Positions 8,836-17,392 of a DNA stretch of 64,000 bases are shown piece after piece. A model generated the notes under the pieces. That model searched no databases. It was given only the letters and a program-made list of their open reading frames with translations, and was not told where the DNA came from. Every line of letters begins with the position of its first letter. The first letter of the stretch is position 1. The DNA is from Bacteroidota bacterium (lineage in GTDB: Bacteria > Bacteroidota > Bacteroidia > Chitinophagales > Saprospiraceae). Position numbers and translations under genes: made by a program. The stretch is from the NCBI GenBank assembly GCA_018222965.1, contig JAAEZH010000004.1, forward strand, positions 62,001 to 126,000. The letters are read 5' to 3'.

Positions 8836-9363
8836 TTAGTGGCGATTTGATATTCCATAATACGAAAAAACTTTCACAAGGTTATTAGATAGGGTGGTCC
8901 ATCGAACCAGTTCCGGATCGTGTTTTGGTTTTTTGGGAATCCATCGTATAAACTGGTTTATCCAGTCATCCCACTGGCTGGCTTTGTTGACATAAAGCTG
9001 CTCGAGTGAAAAATCGGTCAGGATTTCCAGCAAACGCTCGTTGAGATGGTTTTTTAATTTGGAAAGACTTCCGTCGAATCTGTTTTCCAACAACCAGGCA
9101 CGATTGAGCAGCAACTGGTCATTGCAGCTGCTAAAGAAACCGGCTATGCGGTAGGAGCATTCAACGGAATTTGTCCAGGACAGGAGGGAGTCCATCAATT
9201 CTACTTCAAATCGGATGCGATCCGATCTGGAATGATGCAGTTGCTCGAGTTGCACGGCATTTAGTGCGGGCTGTTTTAAGTTTTGGTTTTCGTTCTGTGC
9301 CTGGGGCCTTTCGGCGAAAGCCAAAAACAGAAAGAGAATCAGAAGGGGCATACAGGGTTTCAT
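8836..9363 (-). CDS. Exported protein of unknown function between kinase and regulator
   Basis: I do not recognise a family. The 175-residue product begins with a signal peptide (MKPCMPLLILFLFLAFAERPQAQ), so it should cross the inner membrane. The rest is helical and rich in Leu, Asn, Arg and Trp, with two cysteines close together (CSYRIAGFFSSC) that could form a disulphide. No lipobox and no T9SS domain. It lies between the kinase gene (about 120 bp upstream) and the response-regulator gene (28 bp downstream if that gene starts at 8807), so a role in sensing by the kinase's exported TPR domain is a fair inference. Part of the signal-peptide codons (LAFAERP) is formed by a copy of the iterated palindrome. 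Confidence 0.8.
   Translation of the reverse strand: MKPCMPLLILFLFLAFAERPQAQNENQNLKQPALNAVQLEQLHHSRSDRIRFEVELMDSLLSWTNSVECSYRIAGFFSSCNDQLLLNRAWLLENRFDGSLSKLKNHLNERLLEILTDFSLEQLYVNKASQWDDWINQFIRWIPKKPKHDPELVRWTTLSNNLVKVFSYYGISNRH
9305..9324. repeat. Iterated near-palindrome, full copy (inside a signal-peptide coding region)
   Basis: GGCCTTTCGGCGAAAGCCAA, the same element as at 3620 with one changed outer base. On the coding (minus) strand it reads LAFAERP at the end of the signal peptide. Confidence 0.75.
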
Positions 9364-9483
9364 CGCTTTTAATTTTGGATTACTGTTTGATTGCCTTACA
9401 AAGTTGCAGGCAATCTGAGCGATCCAAATCCCCGGATTCCGTTTTTGTGAGTAACCGTTTTCGGGTATTGAGCAAGGAGTGAG

Positions 9484-11382
9484 TTATAAGGGAATGTCGA
9501 TCATTACCGTCGTGCCGCCACCCCGGCCGGAGTCGATGTTAATTTCGCCTTTAAGGTTTTCTACCCGGTCTTCGATGTTTTTCAGACCGAGGCCTTTTTT
9601 ATCCGACTTTTCAGGGGTAAAACCAATGCCGTTATCTTCGACCGTTAGGTTTAGGTGTTTGGGAAAGCGGCCAATTTGAACGGAAAGATTTGAAGCCCGG
9701 GCGTGTTTGAGTACGTTGCTGATTAGCTCCTGAAGGATTTTATAGATCTCTTCTTCGACCTCGCCGGGCAATTCGGCTTCCAGCCCGTGGGTGACCAGAC
9801 TGGCTCTGAGTTTGCCGGGGCGATGGGCGGCACTAATCAAGTCATGGGCTGCCTTTTTTAGACCGAAGGAGCTACTTGTGCCGCCAGCCATATTGTGCGA
9901 GATTTGGCGTACTTCCTTGTAGGTCTGGTCAATGAGATTTCGGGTTTTATCCAACTCATTTTCTTTGCCGTTTTGATCTTCTGCCAGTGCTTCAAACTGC
10001 CATTTTAAGCCGGCCAGGGAGCCACCTACCCGGTCGTGCAATTCTGCCGCCAGGCGTTTTCGTTCTTTTTCCTGTCCTTCGAGAATGGATTGATATACCT
10101 TTACTTCCTGTGTTCGTACCAACTCTTCCACCGTTTGTTTGTGGAGTTTTTCTTTTTGTTTTGAAATCAACGCACGGGCTTTTGATCGTTGATGCAGGAG
10201 GTAAATTATGAGACCGCCGATCAGTAACAACAGGCCACTCATGATCATAAAAGTATTGCGCTGGATGGCTCGTTTATCAGCTAGCGCACCCATGACTTCT
10301 GCCTCTTGTTCCTTCAGCCGGACGTCGTACTTGGTTTGCATTTCGGAGATGGCTCTGGCTTTTTCTTTATTGTAAATGCTGTCATTTAGCGCGATAGCAT
10401 TTTGTTGGAAGTAATAAGCAGAGTCGTGTTGGCCCAGTTGAGCGTAAAGATTGGCCCAGGCGTTTTGGAGGTACCAGTGGTCGAAGAGTCCTCCTTCTCC
10501 ATTAAGGATATCTTCCGCTTTTTGCAGGTGTTTTTTGGCTAAAGTTGGATTGTTTTGGTCGGCTTCCAGTTGGTATAAATTGATATATACATCAGACCAA
10601 CTGATCCGTTCTTCCTGAAATACTTCAAAAAAATCGATGGCTAATTGAAAGTGATGGCGGGCCGAATCTATCTGTTTTGTGGCCAGGTAGCACAATCCTA
10701 GTCCATTGTGTACATTCCCTAAATCTTCCTCATCACCTTCGTCTTTAAAAATCGAATAAGCCGTATTGTAATTTTCGAAGGCTTCCAGCGGATTTTCGAT
10801 ATCCAGGTTTCGATTCCCTAGGTTAAAATATGCGTTCGCTGTCCTGTAGTTGTTTCCCTGGGTTTTAAATAACTCTATTGCTTCCTCAAGCATGTCTATT
10901 GCTTTAAGGTGGTCTCCGGTTCTGGAATAGGCATTTGACAAGTTCATTAATACAGATCCGAGTTTGGATTTGTCTTCAATTTGATCCACCAGACTTTTTG
11001 CTTTCAGCAGCGAGGATATAGCTTCATCATACTTGCCCCATTCTTCATAAGCGGCACCGGTATTGGAATAACCACTTACCATGCCACTGGTATCTCCCAG
11101 CGATCCTCTGATCTCAATACCTTCCCGGTAAAGATCAATGGCTTCCTGATATTTGCTTTCCCCTTTTTTTACCAGTCCGTAGATGATCAGTCCACGGGCT
11201 GTCAGGCTGTCTCTTCCGGCTTTCCGGGCCAGCGCTATTCCTTTTTCGCAATCCCGACTGGCTTGCTCTGCATCATCATATCTGATTTCGAAGCAGTGTT
11301 GGATTAGGGAGTCGGGTAGTTGGGCAGATACTGATGAAGAAAGGAAGAACGTAACTAACAGTAATGATGCCTTTATTAACAT
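9484..11382 (-). CDS. TPR-containing sensor histidine kinase (HisKA_3 type)
   Basis: Protein of 632 residues. A signal peptide (to about residue 20, SSVSAQ) leads an exported sensor region of tandem TPR-like repeats (about 30-340). A single membrane helix (FMIMSGLLLLIGGLIIYLL, about 378-396) is followed by a coiled coil and a dimerisation/phospho-acceptor domain with AAELHDRVGGSL (His449). The HATPase domain has the N box LQELISNVLKHA, VEDNGIGF and GLGLKNIEDRV. This is the common Bacteroidota two-component layout paired with NarL regulators, here encoded two genes downstream. The upstream gene (unknown partner of a trypsin-like protease) stops only 11 bp before this ATG, so all may be one transcript. 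The signal sensed is unknown. Confidence 0.94.
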   Translation of the reverse strand: MLIKASLLLVTFFLSSSVSAQLPDSLIQHCFEIRYDDAEQASRDCEKGIALARKAGRDSLTARGLIIYGLVKKGESKYQEAIDLYREGIEIRGSLGDTSGMVSGYSNTGAAYEEWGKYDEAISSLLKAKSLVDQIEDKSKLGSVLMNLSNAYSRTGDHLKAIDMLEEAIELFKTQGNNYRTANAYFNLGNRNLDIENPLEAFENYNTAYSIFKDEGDEEDLGNVHNGLGLCYLATKQIDSARHHFQLAIDFFEVFQEERISWSDVYINLYQLEADQNNPTLAKKHLQKAEDILNGEGGLFDHWYLQNAWANLYAQLGQHDSAYYFQQNAIALNDSIYNKEKARAISEMQTKYDVRLKEQEAEVMGALADKRAIQRNTFMIMSGLLLLIGGLIIYLLHQRSKARALISKQKEKLHKQTVEELVRTQEVKVYQSILEGQEKERKRLAAELHDRVGGSLAGLKWQFEALAEDQNGKENELDKTRNLIDQTYKEVRQISHNMAGGTSSSFGLKKAAHDLISAAHRPGKLRASLVTHGLEAELPGEVEEEIYKILQELISNVLKHARASNLSVQIGRFPKHLNLTVEDNGIGFTPEKSDKKGLGLKNIEDRVENLKGEINIDSGRGGGTTVMIDIPL

Positions 11383-11393
11383 AAATTATTCTG

Positions 11394-12095
11394 TTATTTA
11401 TCAGATTCAATGGTGCCACCTCCTACTTCATCTGCGTTTTGATTTTTGATTTTTCCTTTTTTGTTTCCTTCAATTCGCGCATAAAAAAAGCCTTCTGAAT
11501 CGCTGGGGTCAGCATCTACATACTTTCCGATGGATATAAAATTGTTTTCATCGGATAGGCTTGGGGTACTGATGTCAAATCGAAATTCAACATTGTTTTG
11601 ACCGGGGTCTTTAATGTATGAGTTGATGTGAGAGGAGCTAATCTTTGCTTTAACCAACATAATGGGGTTGTAATTCCCAGAATTGTTTTTATCATTTTGC
11701 AAGTAAAGATGAGGAATGTTTGTCAGGTTGGTTCCAAGCTCATCTACATCGTCAATCAAGTCTATTTTAGTCTTGTTATTGTAGTTTGTTACTCTTACAG
11801 TGAGCATGGTAAACGGCTGATTGTGCTCATTCCTTGTAGGAAAAGAAAATGTTTTTTCTATGATTTTATGGTTGGAGGTTACCGCGCTAGTAGTGTGGTT
11901 TGTTGCAGAATCATAAGAATAGTTGATGTCCGAGCTGGCATAAGAAAGGTTAATGCGTTTTCTCGTAAGAGCTGTTTCTTCGAAATCGGATATCGTACAA
12001 TCTCCGATACACAGTACAAATACCGAAACATGAAATGTGTCATCAACTCTTGAAACGGCTACAAAGGGCTTGTGAGAAACTTTTAAAGTGGTCAT
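11394..12095 (-). CDS. Unknown protein translationally coupled to a trypsin-like protease
   Basis: No family recognised. The 233-residue product has no signal peptide or membrane helix. It is rich in Asn, Ser, Thr and Asp and looks mostly beta-stranded, with a short Asp-containing stretch (IDLIDDVDELGTNLTNI) and a hydrophilic C terminus (NKKGKIKNQNADEVGGG). Its ATG at 12095 overlaps the stop of the protease gene by 4 bp (ATGA), which argues for matched production and a joint job: for example substrate, inhibitor, adaptor or recognition subunit of the protease. Its stop lies 11 bp before the kinase ATG. By eye the gene is more A/T-rich than its neighbours on either side, which may point to recent gain. 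Confidence 0.75.
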   Translation of the reverse strand: MTTLKVSHKPFVAVSRVDDTFHVSVFVLCIGDCTISDFEETALTRKRINLSYASSDINYSYDSATNHTTSAVTSNHKIIEKTFSFPTRNEHNQPFTMLTVRVTNYNNKTKIDLIDDVDELGTNLTNIPHLYLQNDKNNSGNYNPIMLVKAKISSSHINSYIKDPGQNNVEFRFDISTPSLSDENNFISIGKYVDADPSDSEGFFYARIEGNKKGKIKNQNADEVGGGTIESDK

Positions 12096-12982
12096 ACACG
12101 AAGTTTGTTTAAGATGTTCATATTGATAGTCGAAAAATTATTATAGAATGAGTGATTTTGCCTGCACATCACACCAATTAGCTGTAAACTGATTTCTGCC
12201 TCAATATTCCGAATGCAAAATACTGGTGAGCCGGACGATCCGGGTAAAGCATAAAGCTTTGACAGGTAAAAAGCGCCGGTTTTATCAATAAAAGCAGGTT
12301 TGTTGAGGCTTATTCTTACGTGCTTGCCTTGCGGATGCCCAACACAAATTAAGTTGCTTTCAAAACAGCAGGGTGAATTTCTAATGATTTCAAATTTTCC
12401 CGGCTTAGTTGTATTGTCGAGATTTGCTTGAAATAGAGCGATATCCAGTCCGTTTGTATCACTTATGAATTTCCCCCGGATCAGATTAGGGGGGGATCTC
12501 TCATTGAGGAAAACAAATTTACGAAAGGTGTAGTTTGGTTTGTCGGATATGATTGAGTCCCATTTTACCAGCAGGAAGACCTCAAGGTTTTTATGATATA
12601 TTTCAACAAATTCTTTTTCGGTTTTTACTAATTCCTGAAGTGGGTAATAGATGATAAAATGACCTGCCGTTAGGAATTCACCCGGGCTGACTTCAAAAGC
12701 GGTATAAAAAATGTCTCCTTCGTTTTCCAGGGTAGGAGGACAAATAGTAATCAGGTTGTTATTTACCTTAAAATTTCCTCCGGCTCTTTCCAGTGTGAAA
12801 GTGTTAATCAGCATCCAGATGTTATCCTGAATACCGATAAGTTGGTGTCGTAATTGTTCCAGGTATTTCTCATCGCTGAATACGGGATGAATTTCTTCAT
12901 TCTTTATTCGATCTGCAATGCTTTCTACAAACAGTTCTTCCCGTTTAAAGAAATCTTCATCTATGGTAGGAGTTTTTAGCAT
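12092..12982 (-). CDS. Cytoplasmic trypsin-like serine protease
   Basis: Protein of 296 residues without a signal peptide. A catalytic triad of the chymotrypsin fold can be read: His108 in FLTAGHF, Asp180 in GLDIALFQ, and Ser250 in LPGSSGSPVF (the GDSGGP position). A 90-residue helical N-terminal region (rich in Glu/Lys/Arg) precedes the protease fold and resembles no domain I know. Trypsin-like peptidases without export signals occur in bacterial conflict and signalling systems, where a helical N-terminal domain recruits them (family-level knowledge). The gene overlaps the next one by 4 bp and starts the set of five minus-strand genes ending with the NarL regulator. A self-standing housekeeping peptidase is the alternative. 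Base composition is A/T-rich. Confidence 0.85.
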   Translation of the reverse strand: MLKTPTIDEDFFKREELFVESIADRIKNEEIHPVFSDEKYLEQLRHQLIGIQDNIWMLINTFTLERAGGNFKVNNNLITICPPTLENEGDIFYTAFEVSPGEFLTAGHFIIYYPLQELVKTEKEFVEIYHKNLEVFLLVKWDSIISDKPNYTFRKFVFLNERSPPNLIRGKFISDTNGLDIALFQANLDNTTKPGKFEIIRNSPCCFESNLICVGHPQGKHVRISLNKPAFIDKTGAFYLSKLYALPGSSGSPVFCIRNIEAEISLQLIGVMCRQNHSFYNNFSTINMNILNKLRV

Positions 12983-13121
12983 GCTGGACTAACTGAGGTA
13001 AATGATTGAAGCCTGATAAAGGCAGTTGCCATAAAATAGCTGTTACCTACTTGATCGGAATCACCGTTTTCAGGTATAATTGTTAAAACCCGGGCCTGGA
13101 TAACTTGCCCGGGCATATTCC

Positions 13122-13484
13122 TTAACCGTCGTAGTTTGAGGTCCAGATTTTGTGTGTGTATCCGTTACTTACAGAGAAGTCAAAATATTCATAATAACCA
13201 GAGGGCCAGTAGATGGTTATTCTGTGTACGCCTGGGTAGATGGTGAAATATTCATAGTCGTCATCATAGACCCGGCCAATGTATGAACCGTTTATATAAA
13301 CAGCTACGGTCCAATCTGTTCTGTTGTAAACTTTCACCTTCGACATATATGCCTCTGGGCAATTGATCATTGAATCGCAATAAGCTCGTTCGGACTCAGA
13401 TGCTGTGGGAGTGGCATTCGCATTTGCTAAAAATGAACCCAGAAGAAGAATGCCAATGAGGAAGACTAATTTTGTGTGTGTCAT
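13122..13484 (-). CDS. Small exported protein, unknown
   Basis: I use the ATG at 13484 (MTHTKLVFLIGILLLGSFLANANA), which starts with a clear signal peptide; an upstream ATG at 13532 would overlap the preceding gene and mask it. The mature part of about 97 residues is very rich in Tyr, Ser, Asp and Gly and looks beta-stranded (VYNRTDWTVAVYINGSYIGRV, then PGVHRITIYWPSGYYEYFDF). The alternation of a short adhesive strand, a 'vYINGsYIG' turn and a 'PG.h.It' motif resembles PEGA-type beta-sandwich domains, but this is only resemblance. It follows the lipoprotein gene at 13519 with 34 bp between them, so the two are probably co-transcribed. Confidence 0.7.
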   Translation of the reverse strand: MTHTKLVFLIGILLLGSFLANANATPTASESERAYCDSMINCPEAYMSKVKVYNRTDWTVAVYINGSYIGRVYDDDYEYFTIYPGVHRITIYWPSGYYEYFDFSVSNGYTHKIWTSNYDG

Positions 13485-13518
13485 GCTTTGATGTATTTTG
13501 GGTATGGATAAATCTGTT

Positions 13519-13941
13519 TTAATTGGCAACATTTACTTTGATGCATTCTTGAGAGGATGAAGGCTTTACACTTCCCCCAGAGGCAAAGAATACGGCCCCG
13601 GTAACTAGGGTGATTTCAGCATTCCAGTTTACGGTCTCTCCTGCTGAAATGGAATACAAAATGTTGCCTTGTGCAGAGCAATTGCCTGGCCCGTTTGGAT
13701 AAACGGCAGTTACAGCTCCAATCGAACTTCCTTCTACAATCACATCAATTTTCGAAATTGGAACTCCTGCGTAGTATCCATACTTGGAATAAAACGTAAT
13801 GTCTGAATACTGGCAGCTTCCATCATTTTCCGTAGCGTCATATTCGTAATTCAGCGCAGCAGGATCTGTACATCCCGGTTCTTCAAAACAGGAAGTCAGC
13901 ATGAATGTGGATAGAAGCAAAAGAAGCGTTAAATTTTTCAT
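13519..13941 (-). CDS. Lipoprotein with a CTD-x-NY motif, unknown
   Basis: Start at the ATG 13941 (MKNLTLLLLLSTFMLTSC), giving a lipoprotein signal peptide with lipobox LTSC. Directly after it comes CTDPAALNYEYDATENDGSC, the cysteine-framed motif found in many surface proteins of Bacteroidota, here as a single copy next to the lipid anchor. The remaining 100 residues look beta-rich (YYAGVPISKIDVIVEGSSIG, GETVNWNAEITLV) with two further cysteines. Such proteins sit on the outer membrane, often on the cell surface. Function is unknown. The gene lies between another exported protein gene and a signal-peptide protein gene, all on the minus strand. Confidence 0.72.
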   Translation of the reverse strand: MKNLTLLLLLSTFMLTSCFEEPGCTDPAALNYEYDATENDGSCQYSDITFYSKYGYYAGVPISKIDVIVEGSSIGAVTAVYPNGPGNCSAQGNILYSISAGETVNWNAEITLVTGAVFFASGGSVKPSSSQECIKVNVAN

Positions 13942-14037
13942 GGTTTGTTTTTTTAAAATGATTGACAATCAAAAGGGAGCCCCGAATGTTTCAGCTTCCG
14001 GACTCTGAAATATTGATTTTAGGTGTTTAAGAGTTAA

Positions 14038-14832
14038 TCACCCCTTGTTGGTAGGAGCAGCAGTGGTTTTGATGTTGTTGAAGCTGACATTGATGCCTAT
14101 GCCTACCCATGTCCCTTTGTCGTATCGCCAGTTTACATCCTGGTCTTTGGCTCCCAGATAGTCTGCCCCCAGGAATACGCCAAGATTGATAAAGGGTTTA
14201 GGCTTAAATAAAAGCCCGGCGGAGAGCGTGAGGGCCGATGCTGTCTGGCTGCTGTTTGTGTTATTGATGTTGCTATTTCCGGGTTCGAGTATGGCAGCGG
14301 TTAGGCCTATACCCAGAGAAAAATCAATGAGGGAGTTTTGGGTAGTACGAGGGCCAAATCCAAAAATGAAATTGGATTGGAGCGATAAGCTGGATTCAAA
14401 ATCAAATACTTTAGTCCCAATGGCCCGAAGTCGAAACGGGATGGTGTAGGCACCAACCTGGAAACCTTTGAATTGCCTGTACAAAGGAATAGACATGCGT
14501 TCAAAATCCTCTTTTAACATCGAAAAGGTGGGATTCCCGGCATTATAAAGCGCAGCGTTTTCTTCGTCATCGTAGTGCCAGTATCTGTAAAAGATGGTGT
14601 CATTGCGTTCAAATAAGACCTGGACCCGTCCGCCATAAGGAACTTTCACGGGGGAGGAGCGATCGTTGTTTTCTGATTTGAATTGCAACCTTGAGGTTTC
14701 GGGTAGTGGTGCAATAAACTCAAAACTTCCTGTAAGCACTTTTACGGTGTCTGTCGATGAAGTGTTTTCTGTTTGGGCAAATGAAATATTCACCAGAAAG
14801 ATTAGCAGGATTGCTGAAGTAATTCGTCTCAT
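14038..14832 (-). CDS. Exported, probably outer-membrane-associated protein, unknown
   Basis: Protein of 264 residues with a signal peptide ending SFAQ (residue 20). The N-terminal part after it (30-110) is mixed and contains RVQVLFERNDTIFYRYWHYD. The C-terminal 150 residues alternate hydrophobic and polar residues with many Gly and aromatic positions (FEVGAYTIPFRLRA-like, SNFIFGFGPR, FSLGIGLTAAIL, LTLSAGLLFKPKPFINLGVF, GTWVGIGINVSF), as expected of an eight- to ten-strand outer-membrane barrel. No family is recognised. It is the first of a set of three small minus-strand genes for exported proteins, 97 bp upstream of the lipoprotein gene. Confidence 0.75.
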   Translation of the reverse strand: MRRITSAILLIFLVNISFAQTENTSSTDTVKVLTGSFEFIAPLPETSRLQFKSENNDRSSPVKVPYGGRVQVLFERNDTIFYRYWHYDDEENAALYNAGNPTFSMLKEDFERMSIPLYRQFKGFQVGAYTIPFRLRAIGTKVFDFESSLSLQSNFIFGFGPRTTQNSLIDFSLGIGLTAAILEPGNSNINNTNSSQTASALTLSAGLLFKPKPFINLGVFLGADYLGAKDQDVNWRYDKGTWVGIGINVSFNNIKTTAAPTNKG

Positions 14833-14921
14833 TTTTTTTCTTCAAATTTCTCCCAAATTGCCTCGCTCAAAATCCCCGTTTCCCGGAATTATCTCTACCT
14901 GTTTTCTGTTATTCCGGGCAT

Positions 14922-15611
14922 ATGAGTAGAAAACGAACATTGATTTTTACCGACATCCACGGATGTAATGCGACTTTTCGAGCCCTTTTAGAAGAAATGG
15001 ATCCCGGGAATGAAGATCAGCTTTGCTTTTTGGGAGATTACATCGATCGGGGGCCTGACTCCAAAGGAGTGATTGACACCATCTGGGAGTGGAGAGAGAA
15101 AGTGGACAGGCTAATCTGCCTGCGTGGCAATCACGAACAATTATTATTGGAGGGCCTTGATGATGCCTGTTCATTAGCTGTTTGGATGGCTAATGGCGGC
15201 AGAGAAACGCTCGACAGTTTTCAGGCCAAAACTATTGCCGATATTCCATCCGACTACATCAATTTTTTCCACAGCACCAGTCATTTCGCTGAAGTCGAAA
15301 ATGCGATTTTAGTCCATGCCGGATTGAACTTCATCACATCGGATGGAAGTCCCTATTCTGATTTGGATGGTATGTTGTGGATTCGGAATTGGTATAAGGA
15401 TATCAATTACGATTGGTTGGGAGAGCGTATGGTGATACATGGGCATACACCAGTTTCGGATCAAACCGTAAGGGCTATGGCAAAAGATTTTAAGAGTCAA
15501 CAATATCTCAATCTGGATTCGGGATGTGTGTATGATGAAAAAGGATACGGGCATCTTTCCGCCTATGATCTGACCAATGATAAATTGTATATGTGTAAAA
15601 GGATCTCATAG
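14922..15611 (+). CDS. PPP-family metallophosphoesterase (serine/threonine phosphatase-like)
   Basis: Protein of 229 residues, the size of bacterial PrpA/PrpB-like phosphatases. All metal-binding motifs are present in order: DIHG (11-14), GDYIDRG (about 37-43), LRGNHEQ (about 68-74), the distal His in HAGL (about 131) and HGHTP (about 170). These bind two metal ions, usually Mn or Fe/Zn, and catalyse phosphomonoester hydrolysis. Substrates could be phosphoproteins, Ap4A or other nucleotides; sequence alone does not decide. It is cytoplasmic and transcribed alone. A perfect palindrome sits right after its stop. Confidence 0.93.
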   Translation: MSRKRTLIFTDIHGCNATFRALLEEMDPGNEDQLCFLGDYIDRGPDSKGVIDTIWEWREKVDRLICLRGNHEQLLLEGLDDACSLAVWMANGGRETLDSFQAKTIADIPSDYINFFHSTSHFAEVENAILVHAGLNFITSDGSPYSDLDGMLWIRNWYKDINYDWLGERMVIHGHTPVSDQTVRAMAKDFKSQQYLNLDSGCVYDEKGYGHLSAYDLTNDKLYMCKRIS

Positions 15612-15634
15612 ATTTCAACCTGTCAGGTTGAAAT
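15612..15634. repeat. 23-bp perfect palindrome at a convergent gene end
   Basis: Arms ATTTCAACCTG / CAGGTTGAAAT around a single T, starting one base after the phosphatase stop codon and ending before the convergent LytTR gene. A related but shorter hairpin (GACCTG-A-CAGGTC) follows the stop at 30871. It may act as a two-way terminator or transcript-end stabiliser although no T-run follows. Confidence 0.7.
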
Positions 15635-15647
15635 TTAAGGCTGGTTT

Positions 15648-16328
15648 TTAGGAAGAAAGGTGGCTGTCCAGATCGGTTTTGTATGTAGAACTTATCGGAA
15701 TCTGCTTCCCGCCAATGTAAATAGAATTGGATTCTATTTTATCTATCCATTGAATCCCGACAATGTAAGAGCGATGCACTTGTATAAACAGCTCCTCAGG
15801 TAATGTTTTTAGTGTTTCCCGAACGGATGCTCTTACCAGTTCGTGTCCTTCTTTCAGTTGATAGCGCACATAATTTCCATCTCCTTCAATCCATTGGATG
15901 TCAGAATGGTTTAATCGAACTTTCCCCTTTCCTGTTTTTACGAATAAAAAGGAAGTCGCATCTGCCTTTTGCAGAGGTTTCCGGTTTCGTGCCCGTTCTA
16001 CCGCTTTTTCAAAGCGCTTGAAATCAAATGGTTTGAGTAAATAGTCGGTAGCTTCAAATTCATAACTTTCCAGGGCATATTCACTGTGCGCGGTTGTGAA
16101 TACCAATTGAATACCTTCAGAAAGCATTCCGGCCAATTTTAAACCGTTGAGTTCAGGCATGTCAATGTCCAGAAAAAGGAGATCCACGGGATTTTCCTCC
16201 AAATAATTTAAGGCCTGTAAAGGATCTGAAAAGACTCTTATCAAATCCAGGTCAGGAATGTTCGCCGCATGACTCTGAATGACTTTTAGCGCTACGGGTT
16301 CATCGTCTATGGCAATACTTCGAATCAT
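15648..16328 (-). CDS. LytTR-family response regulator
   Basis: Protein of 226 residues: REC domain (1-115) with phospho-acceptor Asp54 in LLFLDIDMPELNG, then a LytTR DNA-binding domain (about 128-226: FLFVKTGKGKVRLNHSDIQWIEGDGNYVRY ... FIQVHRSYIV). LytTR proteins bind short direct repeats spaced about two helical turns apart (family knowledge). Its ATG overlaps the stop of the LytS-type kinase gene by 4 bp, so the pair is translated together. It closes the ABC transporter operon, and the three phased repeats at 19146-19198 ahead of that operon are the obvious candidate binding site. Confidence 0.95.
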   Translation of the reverse strand: MIRSIAIDDEPVALKVIQSHAANIPDLDLIRVFSDPLQALNYLEENPVDLLFLDIDMPELNGLKLAGMLSEGIQLVFTTAHSEYALESYEFEATDYLLKPFDFKRFEKAVERARNRKPLQKADATSFLFVKTGKGKVRLNHSDIQWIEGDGNYVRYQLKEGHELVRASVRETLKTLPEELFIQVHRSYIVGIQWIDKIESNSIYIGGKQIPISSTYKTDLDSHLSS

Positions 16329-17389
16329 TGCTTGAGTTCTAATTTTAAATCTACTCGAAATTTATTTTCTGCCGTCTTTCCAAATTTTAGTTCATGCTTT
16401 TTGGGGTAGAGTAATTGGAGGCGCTTTTGCACATTCTTTAATCCAATGCCGGATGCATTTGAAGCGGATATTTTCTCCTGAAAATCATTCGCGATTTCCA
16501 TTTTTAAAACATCTTCATTCAGCGAAAGCTGGATATAAATCTCCCTTTCCTCCACCGGATGATTGCCATATTTAAAAGCATTTTCCAAAAAGGAAACCAA
16601 TAAAACAGGGGCAATCTGAAAACGACTCTGATCCGTATCTGAAAGGCTGTTTTCATATCGAAGCTCGACATTCGGCCCGAGCCGCAGTAATTGCAAATCC
16701 ATGTATTTTTCCAAATATTCAATTTCCTTGTTTAGAGAAATAGACGGATTGGATGCATCGTGTAGATTGTAGCGCATCAGGGTTCCTAATTTAGCAATAC
16801 TGTTAGCAGTTTTGGGACTTCCCTCTTCCAGTGCGAGCCCGTACAGATTATTGAGAGTATTAAATAAAAAGTGCGGATCCAACTGTGATTTTAAAAGCGC
16901 CAATTCCATCTTGGTGCGCTCCTTTTCGAGTTTCTCAATGCGACTCAGATTGAGAATCCAGTCCCGACTGAAGGAGTAGGCAAGGGATATGATAAGTCCG
17001 AGAAGGACGGCCCCCGAAACATTCAGCGGCCCCAAAAAACGGTCGGCAAAAATTTGCGAAAAACTGGTTCCTAACTCATTTTTTATAGTGCATAACGCAA
17101 GGATTAAGGCTCGGCACAATTCCAGCGTTAGGGTGAAAATGAATAGGACCAGCAAATATTTTAGCCACTTTTTTTTGCTTAAAAAGCGAGGGATAAATCC
17201 GTACGTGTTTCCATAGAAGGTAGTTATGGCAGCCAGAAATATGAAGCTGAAAGCTACCTTTTCAATAGGGTTGGTGTTAAGCCAGTCGTTGTTCCAAAGT
17301 TCTACATAAAAAAAGATGGCGAGGCTTAGACCCAGAGCCTGAAACAAAAACTCAAGGATGTATCGCGGCTGTGAAAAAAGCTTGTACAT
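16325..17389 (-). CDS. LytS/YehU-type membrane histidine kinase
   Basis: Protein of 354 residues with four membrane helices (about 14-30, 43-60, 76-100, 121-141) and no large extracytoplasmic domain, so it probably senses within the membrane or through the ABC transporter. The His_kinase motif LLKSQLDPHFLFNTLNNLYG has phospho-acceptor His173. The HATPase part has VLLVSFLENAFKYGNH and GIGLKNVQKRL. It overlaps the LytTR gene by 4 bp and follows the permease gene by 3 bp. In many Bacteroidota and Firmicutes similar kinases act with an ABC exporter in response to membrane-active antibiotics; that role here is inferred. Confidence 0.94.
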   Translation of the reverse strand: MYKLFSQPRYILEFLFQALGLSLAIFFYVELWNNDWLNTNPIEKVAFSFIFLAAITTFYGNTYGFIPRFLSKKKWLKYLLVLFIFTLTLELCRALILALCTIKNELGTSFSQIFADRFLGPLNVSGAVLLGLIISLAYSFSRDWILNLSRIEKLEKERTKMELALLKSQLDPHFLFNTLNNLYGLALEEGSPKTANSIAKLGTLMRYNLHDASNPSISLNKEIEYLEKYMDLQLLRLGPNVELRYENSLSDTDQSRFQIAPVLLVSFLENAFKYGNHPVEEREIYIQLSLNEDVLKMEIANDFQEKISASNASGIGLKNVQKRLQLLYPKKHELKFGKTAENKFRVDLKLELKQ

Positions 17390-17392
17390 GGC

